Below, piece after piece: positions 7,684-17,333 of a DNA stretch of 64,000 nucleotides. Every line of letters begins with the position of its first letter. The stretch's first letter is position 1. The notes beneath the pieces are model-generated. The model was not told the DNA's origin, did not search any database, and was given only the letters and a program-made list of their open reading frames with translations. The position numbers and the translations under genes were made by a program. This stretch comes from UBA5078 sp963977405 (GTDB lineage: Bacteria > Pseudomonadota > Gammaproteobacteria > Pseudomonadales > Pseudohongiellaceae): the NCBI GenBank assembly GCA_963977405.1, contig CAXBOY010000005.1, forward strand, positions 1 through 64,000, in the 5' to 3' direction.

Positions 7684-9677
7684 TGAGCAGCAAACCCCGC
7701 ACGCCTGCGAAAAAGACAGCGGCGAAGCGTAGCAAGAACGAAAAACTTAGCAGCACGCCGCAGGCGGCAGCTGAGCCCCTATTACTCGATGTTGAGGATC
7801 TCTATCTTTTCAATCGAGGAGAGCAGGAGCGAGCCTATCGTTTCCTCGGCGCGAAGCATTTTGAGCTCGATGGCGTTGCCGGTGTACTTTTCGCACTCTG
7901 GGCGCCTTCTGCGCGCAGTGTCGCGGTAGTAGGGGATTTCAATGCTTGGAATCCAGATCGCCATCCCATGCGAGTGCATGCCGGGTTCGGCGTGTGGGAG
8001 TGTTTTATCCCCGGAGCAAGCGCTGGGCAGTGCTATAAATATCAGTTAATCAGCGCTCAGGGGGAAGTATTGCCCTGGAAGGCAGACCCCTATGCCCAGG
8101 CCACTCAACTGCGCCCAGAGAACGCCTCTATAGTGCCCGAACAATCTCATTATGAGTGGGGCGATGCCGAGTGGGTAGAGCGACGCAGTAAAAGCGAGCT
8201 ACACCAATCCCAGATGATGATCTACGAGGTGCATGCCGGGTCATGGCGGCGGCACTGGCATGATGATGGTTTCCTTAGCTATCACGAGTTGGCCGAGCAA
8301 TTGGTCGCCTATGTGAAGGATATGGGTTTCACCCATATACAGTTCATGCCGATGAGCGAGTTCCCCTTCGATGGCTCCTGGGGCTATCAACCGGTCGGTT
8401 TGTACTCGCCGACGCGCCGTTTTGGTACGCCAGACGATTTTCGTTACCTCATCGATCAGGCTCACCAACAAGGGCTTGGCGTGTTATTGGACTGGGTGCC
8501 TGCGCACTTTCCCTCGGATGAACATGGTTTGGCCAACTTCGATGGTACATGCCTTTACGAACACGCCGATCCGAGGCAGGGCTTTCATCCGGACTGGAAT
8601 ACCTTGATCTTTAATTATGGGCGAGCGGAGGTAATCAGTTATCTACTCAGTAACGCGTTCTATTGGCTAGACGAGTTCCATGTCGATGGACTGCGCTTCG
8701 ATGCCGTCGCCTCGATGCTGTATCTGAATTACAGTCGCGAGGAGGGCGAATGGCTGCCGAATCAATACGGAGGCATCGAAAACCTAGAGGCGATCAACCT
8801 GCTTAAGCAGATCAACGAGCGGGTCTACCGATATTTCCCTGGCGTAGCCATGATCGCGGAGGAATCCACTGCTTGGCCTGGCGTAACCGATTTCACCTCA
8901 CGTGGTGGACTAGGCTTCGGCTTCAAGTGGAATCTGGGTTGGATGAACGACACTCTTCGTTATATGGCACGCGACCCTATCCATCGTCAGTATCATCACT
9001 CGGATTTAAGCTTCGGTCTGCTCTACGCATTCTCCGAAAATTTTATCTTGCCACTGAGTCACGACGAGGTAGTGCACGGCAAACGATCGTTGATCGAGAA
9101 GATGCCCGGCGACGACTGGCAGAAATTCGCTAACCTACGCGCGTATTTCGGCTTCATGTGGAGTCATCCGGGTAAGAAGTTGCTCTTTATGGGGGGTGAG
9201 TTCGCGCAACGTAGCGAATGGAATCACGACCGTGCCCTCGATTGGTCCTTACTAGACCATGGGTCCCATCTAGGTGTGCAGCGCTTAGTGCGTGATCTCA
9301 ATAGATTGTGTGCCGCCGAGCCCGCGTTGCACCAAGGCGATAGCGAAGCAGATTGCTTTGAGTGGATCGACGCCGATGCGCGCGCAGAATCGATATTCGT
9401 CTTCCTACGTAAGGCATTGGATACAGCGGCGAACTCGGTAGTGACGGTGGTGAATTTTACGCCGACCGCACATAGGCATTACCGTATTGGTGTGCCCGGA
9501 CCGGGTTTGTATCGAGAATTACTCAATAGTGATTCTGCCATATACGGCGGCAGTGACACTGGCAATTATGGTGCCGTTAAGGCCGAACAAATGGCGTGGC
9601 ATGGTCGTCCTTGGTCCATCGTTATTACGGTGCCACCTTTGGCCACCATCATGTTTTCACAAACGGGGAATTTATGA
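7683..9677 (+). CDS. glgB: 1,4-alpha-glucan (glycogen) branching enzyme
   Basis: This GH13 enzyme creates alpha-1,6 branches in glycogen. The 664 residues contain a CBM48 domain (around GVLFALWAPSARSVAVVGDF) and the catalytic barrel. The nucleophile is in VDGLRFDAVASML, the acid/base in IAEESTAWPG and the transition-state aspartate in LSHDEVVHGKRS. It is shorter than the 728-residue E. coli enzyme and appears to lack the extra N1 module. In its place is a lysine- and serine-rich basic tail of about 30 residues (KKTAAKRSKNEK). Start and stop overlap malQ and glgX, supporting coupled translation. Confidence 0.95.
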   Translation: MSSKPRTPAKKTAAKRSKNEKLSSTPQAAAEPLLLDVEDLYLFNRGEQERAYRFLGAKHFELDGVAGVLFALWAPSARSVAVVGDFNAWNPDRHPMRVHAGFGVWECFIPGASAGQCYKYQLISAQGEVLPWKADPYAQATQLRPENASIVPEQSHYEWGDAEWVERRSKSELHQSQMMIYEVHAGSWRRHWHDDGFLSYHELAEQLVAYVKDMGFTHIQFMPMSEFPFDGSWGYQPVGLYSPTRRFGTPDDFRYLIDQAHQQGLGVLLDWVPAHFPSDEHGLANFDGTCLYEHADPRQGFHPDWNTLIFNYGRAEVISYLLSNAFYWLDEFHVDGLRFDAVASMLYLNYSREEGEWLPNQYGGIENLEAINLLKQINERVYRYFPGVAMIAEESTAWPGVTDFTSRGGLGFGFKWNLGWMNDTLRYMARDPIHRQYHHSDLSFGLLYAFSENFILPLSHDEVVHGKRSLIEKMPGDDWQKFANLRAYFGFMWSHPGKKLLFMGGEFAQRSEWNHDRALDWSLLDHGSHLGVQRLVRDLNRLCAAEPALHQGDSEADCFEWIDADARAESIFVFLRKALDTAANSVVTVVNFTPTAHRHYRIGVPGPGLYRELLNSDSAIYGGSDTGNYGAVKAEQMAWHGRPWSIVITVPPLATIMFSQTGNL

Positions 9678-11830
9678 AGCAAGCAGTATCCCTAGTACCG
9701 GGCAACGCATATCCACTAGGGGCAACTTGGGATGGTGAGGGCGTAAATTTTGCGTTGTTCTCTGCCAATGCAGAGCGCGTCGAGTTGTGTCTATTCACGC
9801 CCGATGGTTCGCGCGAAATTCAGCGGCTCGAGATGCCGCGTCTGACTAATCAAGTCTGGCATGGTTATCTTCCCAAGGCAGGGCCAGGCACCGTATACGC
9901 TTATCGGGTGCATGGGCCTTGGCAGATTCACATGGGGCATCGTTTCAACGCTAATAAAATTTCACTTGACCCTTATTGCAGGCAGCTCGTAGGGAAATTC
10001 CAGTGGTCCGATGCGCACTACGGTTTCGACATCAATCATGTCGACAAGGACTTGAAGTTCGATAAACGCGACAATAAAGCCTTCATGCCTAAATGCGTGG
10101 TGGTTGAAGATATCTCCGGCAACACTCGAACAAGTCATCGAATTCCTTTGTCCAAGACGGTCCTCTACGAGACTCACGTGCGGGGCTTTACTATATCGCA
10201 CCCGGGCATTCCGCCGGAACAGCGTGGCTGCTTCGCAGGCATGGCCAATGATCAAGTGATCGCCTATCTGAAAGCAATGGGCATCACCTCGGTAGAGTTA
10301 ATGCCCGTTCAGAGTTTCATCAGCGAGCATTTCTTGAACGAGAAGGGTCTGGTGAATTATTGGGGTTATAACAGTCTGTGTTTTTTCGCCCCCCATCAAG
10401 CCTATATGAGTAGCAACTCGATTCTCGAGGTGCGCAAAATGGTGGATGCATTCCACGAGGCTGGCATCGAGGTGATACTGGATGTCGTTTTCAACCACAC
10501 TGCAGAGGGCGGACGGCTTGGCCCAAGTTTCTCTTATCGTGGCATCGACAACTTGTCCTATTACCGCCTGCAACCCGAAGACAAGCGTTTCTATATTAAC
10601 GATACGGGCTGCGGCAACACCCTGAATATGATGCATCCGCGCGTCGTGCAGATGATTATGGACTGCATGCGGTATTGGGCCAGCGCGATGCAGGTGGATG
10701 GCTTCCGTTTCGATCTAGCACCTGTCTTGGGAAGGGAGTCCTATGGCTTCGATCAAGGCAGTGGTTTCTTTGATGCCATGATGCAAGACCCTGTATTAGC
10801 TGGCACGAAACTCATAGCGGAGCCTTGGGACATCGGACCCGGTGGGTATCAACTTGGCCATTTCCCACCAGGGTGGAGCGAGTGGAACGATCGCTACCGC
10901 GACACAGTGCGCCGTTTCTGGCGCGGTGACGCAGGCGTTTTGCCTGAGTTCGCGAGACGCATTCACGGTTCTAGCGATATTTTCGAACACGATGGCCGCA
11001 AGCCCTCTGCCAGTATTAATTTCATCACAAGCCACGATGGCTTTACCCTGAACGACCTAGTGACCTACCGTGAGCGGCATAATGAAATTAATGGTGAGGA
11101 TAATCAGGATGGGCATCGAGAGAACTATAGCGATAATTTCGGTATAGAAGGTCCCGCTAATGACAAGACAATTAGTGTATTGCGTCAGCGTCAGCAGCGC
11201 AATTTCCTCGCGACCCTGCTGCTATCCCAGGGCGTCCCAATGCTCTCAGGGGGCGACGAGAGTTGTCGCACCAAGCATGGTAATAATAATTCTTACTGCC
11301 AGGACAATGTCATTAACTGGATCAATTGGGACAAGATCAGCGATGAGGGACGAACGCAGCAGAGGTTCACTGCCCATCTCATTGCTTTGCGCGCGCGCTT
11401 CTCCTACCTTTTCTTCGATCGCTATGTGCATGAAGCGATGCATGACAACGATCCACAGATTCTTTGGTATAACAATAGTGGCGAGTTAATGCAGGCCAGC
11501 CATTGGCAGGAGCATCACGCTCGCACACTCGGCTGTATGTTAGTGGGGATCGATCCGCAAACTAATCAGCGCGAGCGGGTATTAATAGTCTTCCATGCCG
11601 ATCGTGGCGCTCTAGGTTTCCGGCTTCCCATTATAGCGGGTGTAGCGCAATGGAGGATCCTGCTGGATACCGCGACACAATCTGGGGTACCAGACCCTAA
11701 TAACTGTAAAGTCGTCAATCGCTTAAATCTATTTTCCTGTTCAACTGTCGTGCTCTTGGCACGTCAAGGCGATTTCACCAAAGAAGAATCCACTGCAACC
11801 GCACAGGCCGAGGAATCAATTCAGTCATGA
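9674..11830 (+). CDS. glgX: Glycogen debranching enzyme (isoamylase type)
   Basis: A GH13 debranching enzyme that removes short alpha-1,6 branches left by phosphorylase. It has about 718 residues. An N-terminal CBM48 part (LFSANAERVELCLF) precedes the barrel. Catalytic segments are VDGFRFDLAPVLG, LIAEPWDIGPGGYQLG and ITSHDGFTLNDLV. ATG 9674 overlaps the glgB stop as ATGA and has GGGGAA just before it. Upstream in-frame starts would lie inside glgB and lack homology. The last 25 residues are acidic and low in complexity. The gene overlaps glgP by 4 bases. Confidence 0.94.
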   Translation: MKQAVSLVPGNAYPLGATWDGEGVNFALFSANAERVELCLFTPDGSREIQRLEMPRLTNQVWHGYLPKAGPGTVYAYRVHGPWQIHMGHRFNANKISLDPYCRQLVGKFQWSDAHYGFDINHVDKDLKFDKRDNKAFMPKCVVVEDISGNTRTSHRIPLSKTVLYETHVRGFTISHPGIPPEQRGCFAGMANDQVIAYLKAMGITSVELMPVQSFISEHFLNEKGLVNYWGYNSLCFFAPHQAYMSSNSILEVRKMVDAFHEAGIEVILDVVFNHTAEGGRLGPSFSYRGIDNLSYYRLQPEDKRFYINDTGCGNTLNMMHPRVVQMIMDCMRYWASAMQVDGFRFDLAPVLGRESYGFDQGSGFFDAMMQDPVLAGTKLIAEPWDIGPGGYQLGHFPPGWSEWNDRYRDTVRRFWRGDAGVLPEFARRIHGSSDIFEHDGRKPSASINFITSHDGFTLNDLVTYRERHNEINGEDNQDGHRENYSDNFGIEGPANDKTISVLRQRQQRNFLATLLLSQGVPMLSGGDESCRTKHGNNNSYCQDNVINWINWDKISDEGRTQQRFTAHLIALRARFSYLFFDRYVHEAMHDNDPQILWYNNSGELMQASHWQEHHARTLGCMLVGIDPQTNQRERVLIVFHADRGALGFRLPIIAGVAQWRILLDTATQSGVPDPNNCKVVNRLNLFSCSTVVLLARQGDFTKEESTATAQAEESIQS

Positions 11831-14346
11831 GTAGTACATCTGAAATCTCTAGTACGAACCCCAAGAAAGCGCCCCGTAAGAAGAAGGGACCTATCGGAGT
11901 AGGTAAATATGCCTGGCTTGGCATGGACAACAAGACGGTGGCGGAGGACTTGGATCGACATTTCCATTTAACTCTAGGACGAGACCAAACCAGCAACGCT
12001 CACCATTATCTTTTTAATGCTGCGGCCCTGACCGTACGCGATCGCCTAGTCGAACGCTGGAGGGCCACGCGTACGCGTTATCAGGAGGAAAGACCAAAGC
12101 GAGTCGCCTATATCTCTCTTGAGTTTCTGATGGGGCGTACGTTGACCAATGCGTCTTTAAATTTGGATATGGAACAGACTCTGCGCGAGGCACTGTATCG
12201 CTATGGCGTATCCCTCGAGGAACTTTCTGCAGAGGAGCGCGATGCTGGCTTAGGTAATGGTGGTCTAGGCCGGCTTGCTGCCTGTTTTCTCGACAGCTGC
12301 GCCACGCTTGGTCTTCCTGTTACTGGCTACGGAATTCGCTATGACTACGGTATGTTTCATCAGCGCATCGAGAACGGAGCACAAGTCGAGTGTCCCGATC
12401 ACTGGCTTGAGTTCGGAAATCCTTGGGAGTTCGAGGCACCACAAGACACTCGAAGAGTGAAATTTTATGGGCGCACGCAGATCAGTGGCGACGGCAAGTC
12501 ACGCGAATGGATCGATACACATGACGTGCTTGCTGTGCCTTACGATATGCCGATTCCAGGCTATCGCAATGATACAGTGAATACATTACGACTTTGGAAA
12601 TCATCGGCTACAGAAGAGTTCAATCTTCATGAATTTAATGCCGGTGGTTATGCAGAGGCAGTAGCATCCAAGAACCAAGCCGAACAAATTTCGATGGTGC
12701 TTTACCCTAATGATGTGAGTGAGAACGGCAAGGTCCTGCGACTGCGCCAACAATACTTCCTCTCCTCGGCAAGTTTGCAAGACGTGATCTCGCGATGGGT
12801 GAAACGCAGCGGAGTCGAGTTCGATGAGTTCGCTAGTTACAATTGTTTTCAGCTCAACGACACTCACCCCTCCATCGCAGTGGCCGAACTGATGCGACTG
12901 CTGTTGGACGAACAGAATCTGGATTGGGATAGCGCGTGGAATATCTGTAAAGCCACGATGGCATACACTAACCATACGCTCTTGCCTGAGGCATTAGAGC
13001 GCTGGCCAGTGCGTTTGTTTCGCGAGATGCTGCCACGCATCCTCGAGATTATTTACGAGATCAATGCACGCTTTCTGGCAGAGGTCGCGGCTAAATGGCC
13101 GGGGGATGGTACTAAGTTGGCAGAGTTGTCGCTGATCGAAGAGAGTGCCGACCCTCATGTGCGTATGGCGCATTTAGCGATAGTAGGCAGCTACTCTGTC
13201 AATGGTGTTGCTGCGTTGCATACCCAGCTGCTCAAAGAAGGGCTGTTTCGTACCTTCTATCAACTGTGGCCAGAGAAGTTTAATAACAAGACCAACGGGG
13301 TCACTCCGCGGCGCTGGCTTGCATTCTGTAATCCTAAGCTCGCGACATTGATCAGTAAGTCTATCGGTGAGAGCTGGGTCACCGATCTCGATCAGCTAAG
13401 ACAATTGACGCCTTTTGCAGAGAAAGAGAAGTTTCGCAAGGAGTGGGCGGCGATCAAAACCGCAAACAAACAGTCGCTGGCCGATCTAGTAAAGCTCAAA
13501 TGCGACGTCGAGTTCGATACGGACATGCTGTTCGATGTGCAAGTTAAGCGTATCCACGAATACAAGCGCCAGCTTCTTAACGTGCTGCACGTAGTTCACC
13601 TGTACGAGCGAATTTTGCGCGGCGATACTGCAGGGATGACGCCACGATGTGTGTTAATCGGAGGGAAGGCGGCACCCGGATATTTCATGGCCAAACTCAT
13701 CATCAAGCTGATCAATAGTGTTGCGGATGTGATCAATGCAGATGAACGCGCCAAACCCTTTCTGCGTGTAGCTTTCTTGCCCAATTATAGGGTGACTGTC
13801 ATGGAGATCATCTGCGCAGGTGCTGATCTTTCGGAGCAGATTTCCACTGCAGGCAAAGAGGCTTCTGGCACCGGCAATATGAAGTTTATGATGAACGGTG
13901 CAATTACCATCGGCACACTCGATGGTGCCAATATCGAAATCAGAGAAGAAGTCGGTGAAGAGAATTTCTTCTTGTTTGGCTTGCAGGCCGATGAGGTTGC
14001 GCAGATACGCGGACATTATAATCCGAACGATATTATCGCGAACGACAGCGATTTCTCCGCAACCATGCAGCTGTTGGAGTCAGGGCTTTTCAATCCTAGA
14101 GAGCCTGGTCTGTTCGTTCCTATCACCGATAGTATTCGAAACCCTGGGGATCAGTGGCTTACAGCCGCGGATTTCCGCAGTTATGTCGATGCGCAACAAA
14201 GAGTCGGTGAGTTGTTTCAAGATAGTAGCGCATGGCAATCGATGAGTATTTTGAACACCGCCGCAAGCGGACATTTCTCCAGTGATCGTACTATCCGCAG
14301 TTATGCGGAGGAGATCTGGGGTCTTTCAGTGAAAGCCCAAAAATAG
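11827..14346 (+). CDS. glgP: Glycogen/maltodextrin phosphorylase
   Basis: A GT35 phosphorylase that releases glucose-1-phosphate from glycogen. It has 839 residues, slightly longer than E. coli GlgP because of a lysine-rich head (PKKAPRKKKG). The body begins at about residue 38. GNGGLGRLAACFLDS, the lysine-containing pyridoxal-phosphate site EASGTGNMKFMMNG and the loop TIGTLDGANIEI are intact. The junction with glgX is ATGA. It is followed 25 bases later by glgC, so degradation and synthesis genes are interleaved in one array. Confidence 0.96.
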   Translation: MSSTSEISSTNPKKAPRKKKGPIGVGKYAWLGMDNKTVAEDLDRHFHLTLGRDQTSNAHHYLFNAAALTVRDRLVERWRATRTRYQEERPKRVAYISLEFLMGRTLTNASLNLDMEQTLREALYRYGVSLEELSAEERDAGLGNGGLGRLAACFLDSCATLGLPVTGYGIRYDYGMFHQRIENGAQVECPDHWLEFGNPWEFEAPQDTRRVKFYGRTQISGDGKSREWIDTHDVLAVPYDMPIPGYRNDTVNTLRLWKSSATEEFNLHEFNAGGYAEAVASKNQAEQISMVLYPNDVSENGKVLRLRQQYFLSSASLQDVISRWVKRSGVEFDEFASYNCFQLNDTHPSIAVAELMRLLLDEQNLDWDSAWNICKATMAYTNHTLLPEALERWPVRLFREMLPRILEIIYEINARFLAEVAAKWPGDGTKLAELSLIEESADPHVRMAHLAIVGSYSVNGVAALHTQLLKEGLFRTFYQLWPEKFNNKTNGVTPRRWLAFCNPKLATLISKSIGESWVTDLDQLRQLTPFAEKEKFRKEWAAIKTANKQSLADLVKLKCDVEFDTDMLFDVQVKRIHEYKRQLLNVLHVVHLYERILRGDTAGMTPRCVLIGGKAAPGYFMAKLIIKLINSVADVINADERAKPFLRVAFLPNYRVTVMEIICAGADLSEQISTAGKEASGTGNMKFMMNGAITIGTLDGANIEIREEVGEENFFLFGLQADEVAQIRGHYNPNDIIANDSDFSATMQLLESGLFNPREPGLFVPITDSIRNPGDQWLTAADFRSYVDAQQRVGELFQDSSAWQSMSILNTAASGHFSSDRTIRSYAEEIWGLSVKAQK

Positions 14347-14371
14347 CAATGTTTTGAGTGAGGAGTCGATT

Positions 14372-15637
14372 ATGGAAAGCGGTCCACGTTATGTTAGTAA
14401 GCTAACTCGTAATACCTATGCATTGATACTAGCCGGAGGGCGTGGCTCCCGACTTCATGAGCTCACTGATTGGCGTGCTAAACCGGCGCTGTTCTTTGGA
14501 GGCAAGTTTCGCATCATTGATTTTCCCCTCTCCAATTGCATTAACTCCGGTGTACGTCGTGTCGGCGTAGTGACGCAGTACAAAGCACACTCGTTAATAA
14601 AACATTTAGTACGGGGTTGGGGGCATTTCAAGAAGGAGTTAGGCGAGGGCGTAGAGATTTTGCCTGCGTCGCAGCGCCATTCCGACAGCTGGTATATGGG
14701 TACGGCGGATGCCGTTTTTCAGAACATCGACATTATTCGCGGCGAGATTCCCGAATACGTCATGATTCTCTCTGGCGATCATATCTACCGCCAAGACTAT
14801 GGTGAGATGCTGGCCTTTCATGCCGAACACGATGCGGACATGACCGTGTCTTGCATGGAGGTGCCATTAGAGGAGGCGGCGGGAAATTTCGGTGTCATGA
14901 GCGTAGATCGCGCGCATCGAATACTAGGTTTTAGTGAGAAGCCTGAACACCCTGCCCATGTACCGGACAATCCTAAAAACTGTCTTGCGTCGATGGGCAA
15001 TTACGTTTTTAAGACAGAGTTTCTCTTCGAGCAATTACGTCAAGACTCGAAAAACGAAGGCTCGGATCATGACTTCGGCAAGAACATCATTCCGTCGATC
15101 ATTAAAGATAATAAAGTGTTCGCATATCGTTTTGTGGACCCCGCGAGTGATCAAGCAGCGTATTGGCGCGACGTGGGCAATCTCGATTCCTATTGGCTCG
15201 CGAATATGGAGCTTGCCACGCCAACTCCACCTTTGAATCTGTATGATCCCCGTTGGCCAATCTGGACATTTCAGGAACAGTTGCCCCCGGCTAAGTTCGT
15301 CTTCGATGACGACGATCGCCGCGGAGCTGCTATGGATTCACTAGTCTCTAGCGGCTGTATTATTTCGGGGTCAACAGTGCGAAAATCCGTGCTCTTCTCC
15401 AATGTGCGAATACACTCATATTCGCAGATCGATGAAGCAGTAGTGCTGCCGGATGTCGTCATAAAACGACGCTGCAAGCTGCGTAAAGTGATAATCGATC
15501 GAGGCTGCACAGTACCCGAGGGCACAGTCATTGGTTATGATCGCGAAGCGGATATTAAGAAAGGGTATCGCGTGACAGACAAGGGTGTCACGCTCGTAAC
15601 ACGCGCGATGTTAGGCCAGTCGGTCGGCGGAATATAA
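14372..15637 (+). CDS. glgC: Glucose-1-phosphate adenylyltransferase (ADP-glucose pyrophosphorylase)
   Basis: It makes ADP-glucose, the donor for glycogen synthase, and is the usual allosteric control point. It has 421 residues. The nucleotide-binding loop is LILAGGRGSRLHELT (about 19-33), with the activator-region lysine in DWRAKPALFF. FSEKPEHPAH marks the sugar-phosphate site, followed by a left-handed beta-helix with VIGYDREADI. ATG 14372 is preferred over an in-frame TTG at 14354 because GAGGAG lies 6 bases before it. It is followed 12 bases later by glgA. Confidence 0.96.
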   Translation: MESGPRYVSKLTRNTYALILAGGRGSRLHELTDWRAKPALFFGGKFRIIDFPLSNCINSGVRRVGVVTQYKAHSLIKHLVRGWGHFKKELGEGVEILPASQRHSDSWYMGTADAVFQNIDIIRGEIPEYVMILSGDHIYRQDYGEMLAFHAEHDADMTVSCMEVPLEEAAGNFGVMSVDRAHRILGFSEKPEHPAHVPDNPKNCLASMGNYVFKTEFLFEQLRQDSKNEGSDHDFGKNIIPSIIKDNKVFAYRFVDPASDQAAYWRDVGNLDSYWLANMELATPTPPLNLYDPRWPIWTFQEQLPPAKFVFDDDDRRGAAMDSLVSSGCIISGSTVRKSVLFSNVRIHSYSQIDEAVVLPDVVIKRRCKLRKVIIDRGCTVPEGTVIGYDREADIKKGYRVTDKGVTLVTRAMLGQSVGGI

Positions 15638-15649
15638 ACAGAGGGACGC

Positions 15650-17260
15650 ATGCATATTGCAATGATTGCCGCAGAGAACGGGGCGTTAGTGGGCGGCAAG
15701 GTAGGGGGGATTGGCGACGTCATTCGAGACGTCCCGATAGCCTTAGCGCAGTTGGGCCATCAGGTATCGGTTATTACCCCAGGCTACCAGTCTTTAGCAA
15801 AACGCAACGCCTCGGCTTTGCTAGGCACTATCGAGGCCTCCTTCTGTGGACACACCGAAACGGTGGCTCTTTTCCGTGTCGAGCAAGCCGCAGAGGCAAA
15901 GGGGAAGGGCACCCGTAAAAAGAGTCAGGGCTCGGTAAGCCATTACATTCTCGAGCACCCCTTGTTTGCGTCCTGTGGCGAGGGCGCGATTTACTGCAAT
16001 GATCAATATGGCCCCTTTGCGACCGATGCTCATAAATTCGCACTATTCTGTTTAGCCGTCTGTCAGGGCCTAATAGAGACTCGATTCGAAAAAGTGGACG
16101 TACTCCACCTCCACGATTGGCACGCCTCGCTCGTGGCCTTATTGCGACGATACATGCCTGCCTACCGCGCCTTACGCGAGCTGCCCACTGTCTATACGAT
16201 TCACAATCTTTCTCTACAGGGCGTAAGACCACTATCCGGGCACGAATCGTCTTTGCACCACTGGTATCCCAATCTCGCACCAGACCTCACTCTGATTCAA
16301 GATCCAGTACATTGGGATTGCGTTAATCTCATGCGTACAGGCATTAATCTTTCCGATCGAGTTCATGCGGTTTCGCCGAATTATGCGCAAGAGATCTTGA
16401 TTCCTACTGATCACACCCACGGTTTCGTGGGGGGGGAAGGGCTGGAGAAAGATCTGCAGCGTCTAGATGATCTGGGGAGCTTGCATGGCATCCTCAATGG
16501 TTGTGATTACAAGGTGGCGCCTGCACCGCACCGCTCCCGCGCGCAATTGTTTGATCTTATCGAACAGTCCTTGATGGCATGGGTAGGTGATAGACACTAT
16601 GTGCCCGCTGCGCATTTTCATGCACAGCTTCGCGTAGCGCAGTGGCGCCGGCGGCGTAAGCCCGTAGGCACGACTCTTAGCTCGGTAGGTCGGGTTACGG
16701 GCCAGAAGGCGCGACTGCTGATGGAGCTAGTGAGTGATGGGAAGGGCGGGGAGATCAATGCCTTGGATAAGTTACTCACCGATCTCAAAGATGGCGTGTT
16801 CATTATGATCGGCAGTGGCGAGGAGTATTACGAGCAATTCTTCACCTCCGCGATGGCTCGCCACGATAATTTCCTGTTCCTACAGGGTTTCTCGGAGGAG
16901 TTGGCAGATGCGCTGTATGCCGCCGGCGACCTATTCCTAATGCCAAGCAGCTTCGAGCCCTGTGGAATCAGTCAGATGCTCGCGATGAGGGCAGGCACTC
17001 CCTGTATCGTGCATCAGGTAGGAGGGCTAAAGGATACTGTTGAAAGCGGCGTAAATGGCTTTTCGTTCCGGGGAGATACTCCCAGCGAACAGGCACAGAA
17101 CATGCTCGAAACTGTTGCAACGGCCTGTGGGATTACCGCGAAACCCGCTGTATGGTTAAACCTACGTCGAAACGCCTCGAATGCGCGCTTTAGCTGGGAG
17201 GATGCCGTGCAGCAATATCAAGATTTGCTCTACACCCCTTTGCTCAAACGAAAATCCTAG
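15650..17260 (+). CDS. glgA: Glycogen synthase (GT5, ADP-glucose type)
   Basis: It extends alpha-1,4-glucan from ADP-glucose. The 536 residues are longer than E. coli GlgA (477). The donor-binding loop is KVGGIGDV (K17), a KTGGLADV variant. The interdomain region has HLHDWHASLVALL and NGCDYKV. The C-terminal domain has SVGRVTGQKARLL with its R and K, and MPSSFEPCGISQM with the catalytic glutamate. About 70 residues between NGCDYKV and the GRVTGQK motif look unlike the short linker of E. coli GlgA. It is the last gene of the ten-gene array. An inverted repeat follows 12 bases after the stop. Confidence 0.92.
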   Translation: MHIAMIAAENGALVGGKVGGIGDVIRDVPIALAQLGHQVSVITPGYQSLAKRNASALLGTIEASFCGHTETVALFRVEQAAEAKGKGTRKKSQGSVSHYILEHPLFASCGEGAIYCNDQYGPFATDAHKFALFCLAVCQGLIETRFEKVDVLHLHDWHASLVALLRRYMPAYRALRELPTVYTIHNLSLQGVRPLSGHESSLHHWYPNLAPDLTLIQDPVHWDCVNLMRTGINLSDRVHAVSPNYAQEILIPTDHTHGFVGGEGLEKDLQRLDDLGSLHGILNGCDYKVAPAPHRSRAQLFDLIEQSLMAWVGDRHYVPAAHFHAQLRVAQWRRRRKPVGTTLSSVGRVTGQKARLLMELVSDGKGGEINALDKLLTDLKDGVFIMIGSGEEYYEQFFTSAMARHDNFLFLQGFSEELADALYAAGDLFLMPSSFEPCGISQMLAMRAGTPCIVHQVGGLKDTVESGVNGFSFRGDTPSEQAQNMLETVATACGITAKPAVWLNLRRNASNARFSWEDAVQQYQDLLYTPLLKRKS

Positions 17261-17272
17261 CAGCGATACCTG

Positions 17273-17308
17273 CACACCCGATGGAGCTTTTAGCCTCTTG
17301 CGGGTGTG
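17273..17308. terminator. Inverted repeat between convergent glgA and the dynamin-like gene
   Basis: CACACCCG (17273-17280) and CGGGTGTG (17301-17308) form a perfect 8-base stem with a 20-base loop. It lies between two gene ends that face each other, so it may stop transcription from either side. There is no strong run of T on either strand, which lowers confidence in a Rho-independent terminator. Confidence 0.4.
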
Positions 17309-17333
17309 TAGAGTTTCATTGTGTTGAGGCGTT

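Noticed and set aside
10298..10636. Long open frame antisense to glgX
   Set aside because: It is a shadow of a strongly conserved coding region; composition and lack of a ribosome site argue against a gene. The same holds for frames antisense to glgP, glgA, rlmI, icd and ftsK.
17273..17308. A certain Rho-independent terminator after glgA
   Set aside because: The stem is good but the loop is long and no T run follows, so it is listed only with low confidence.
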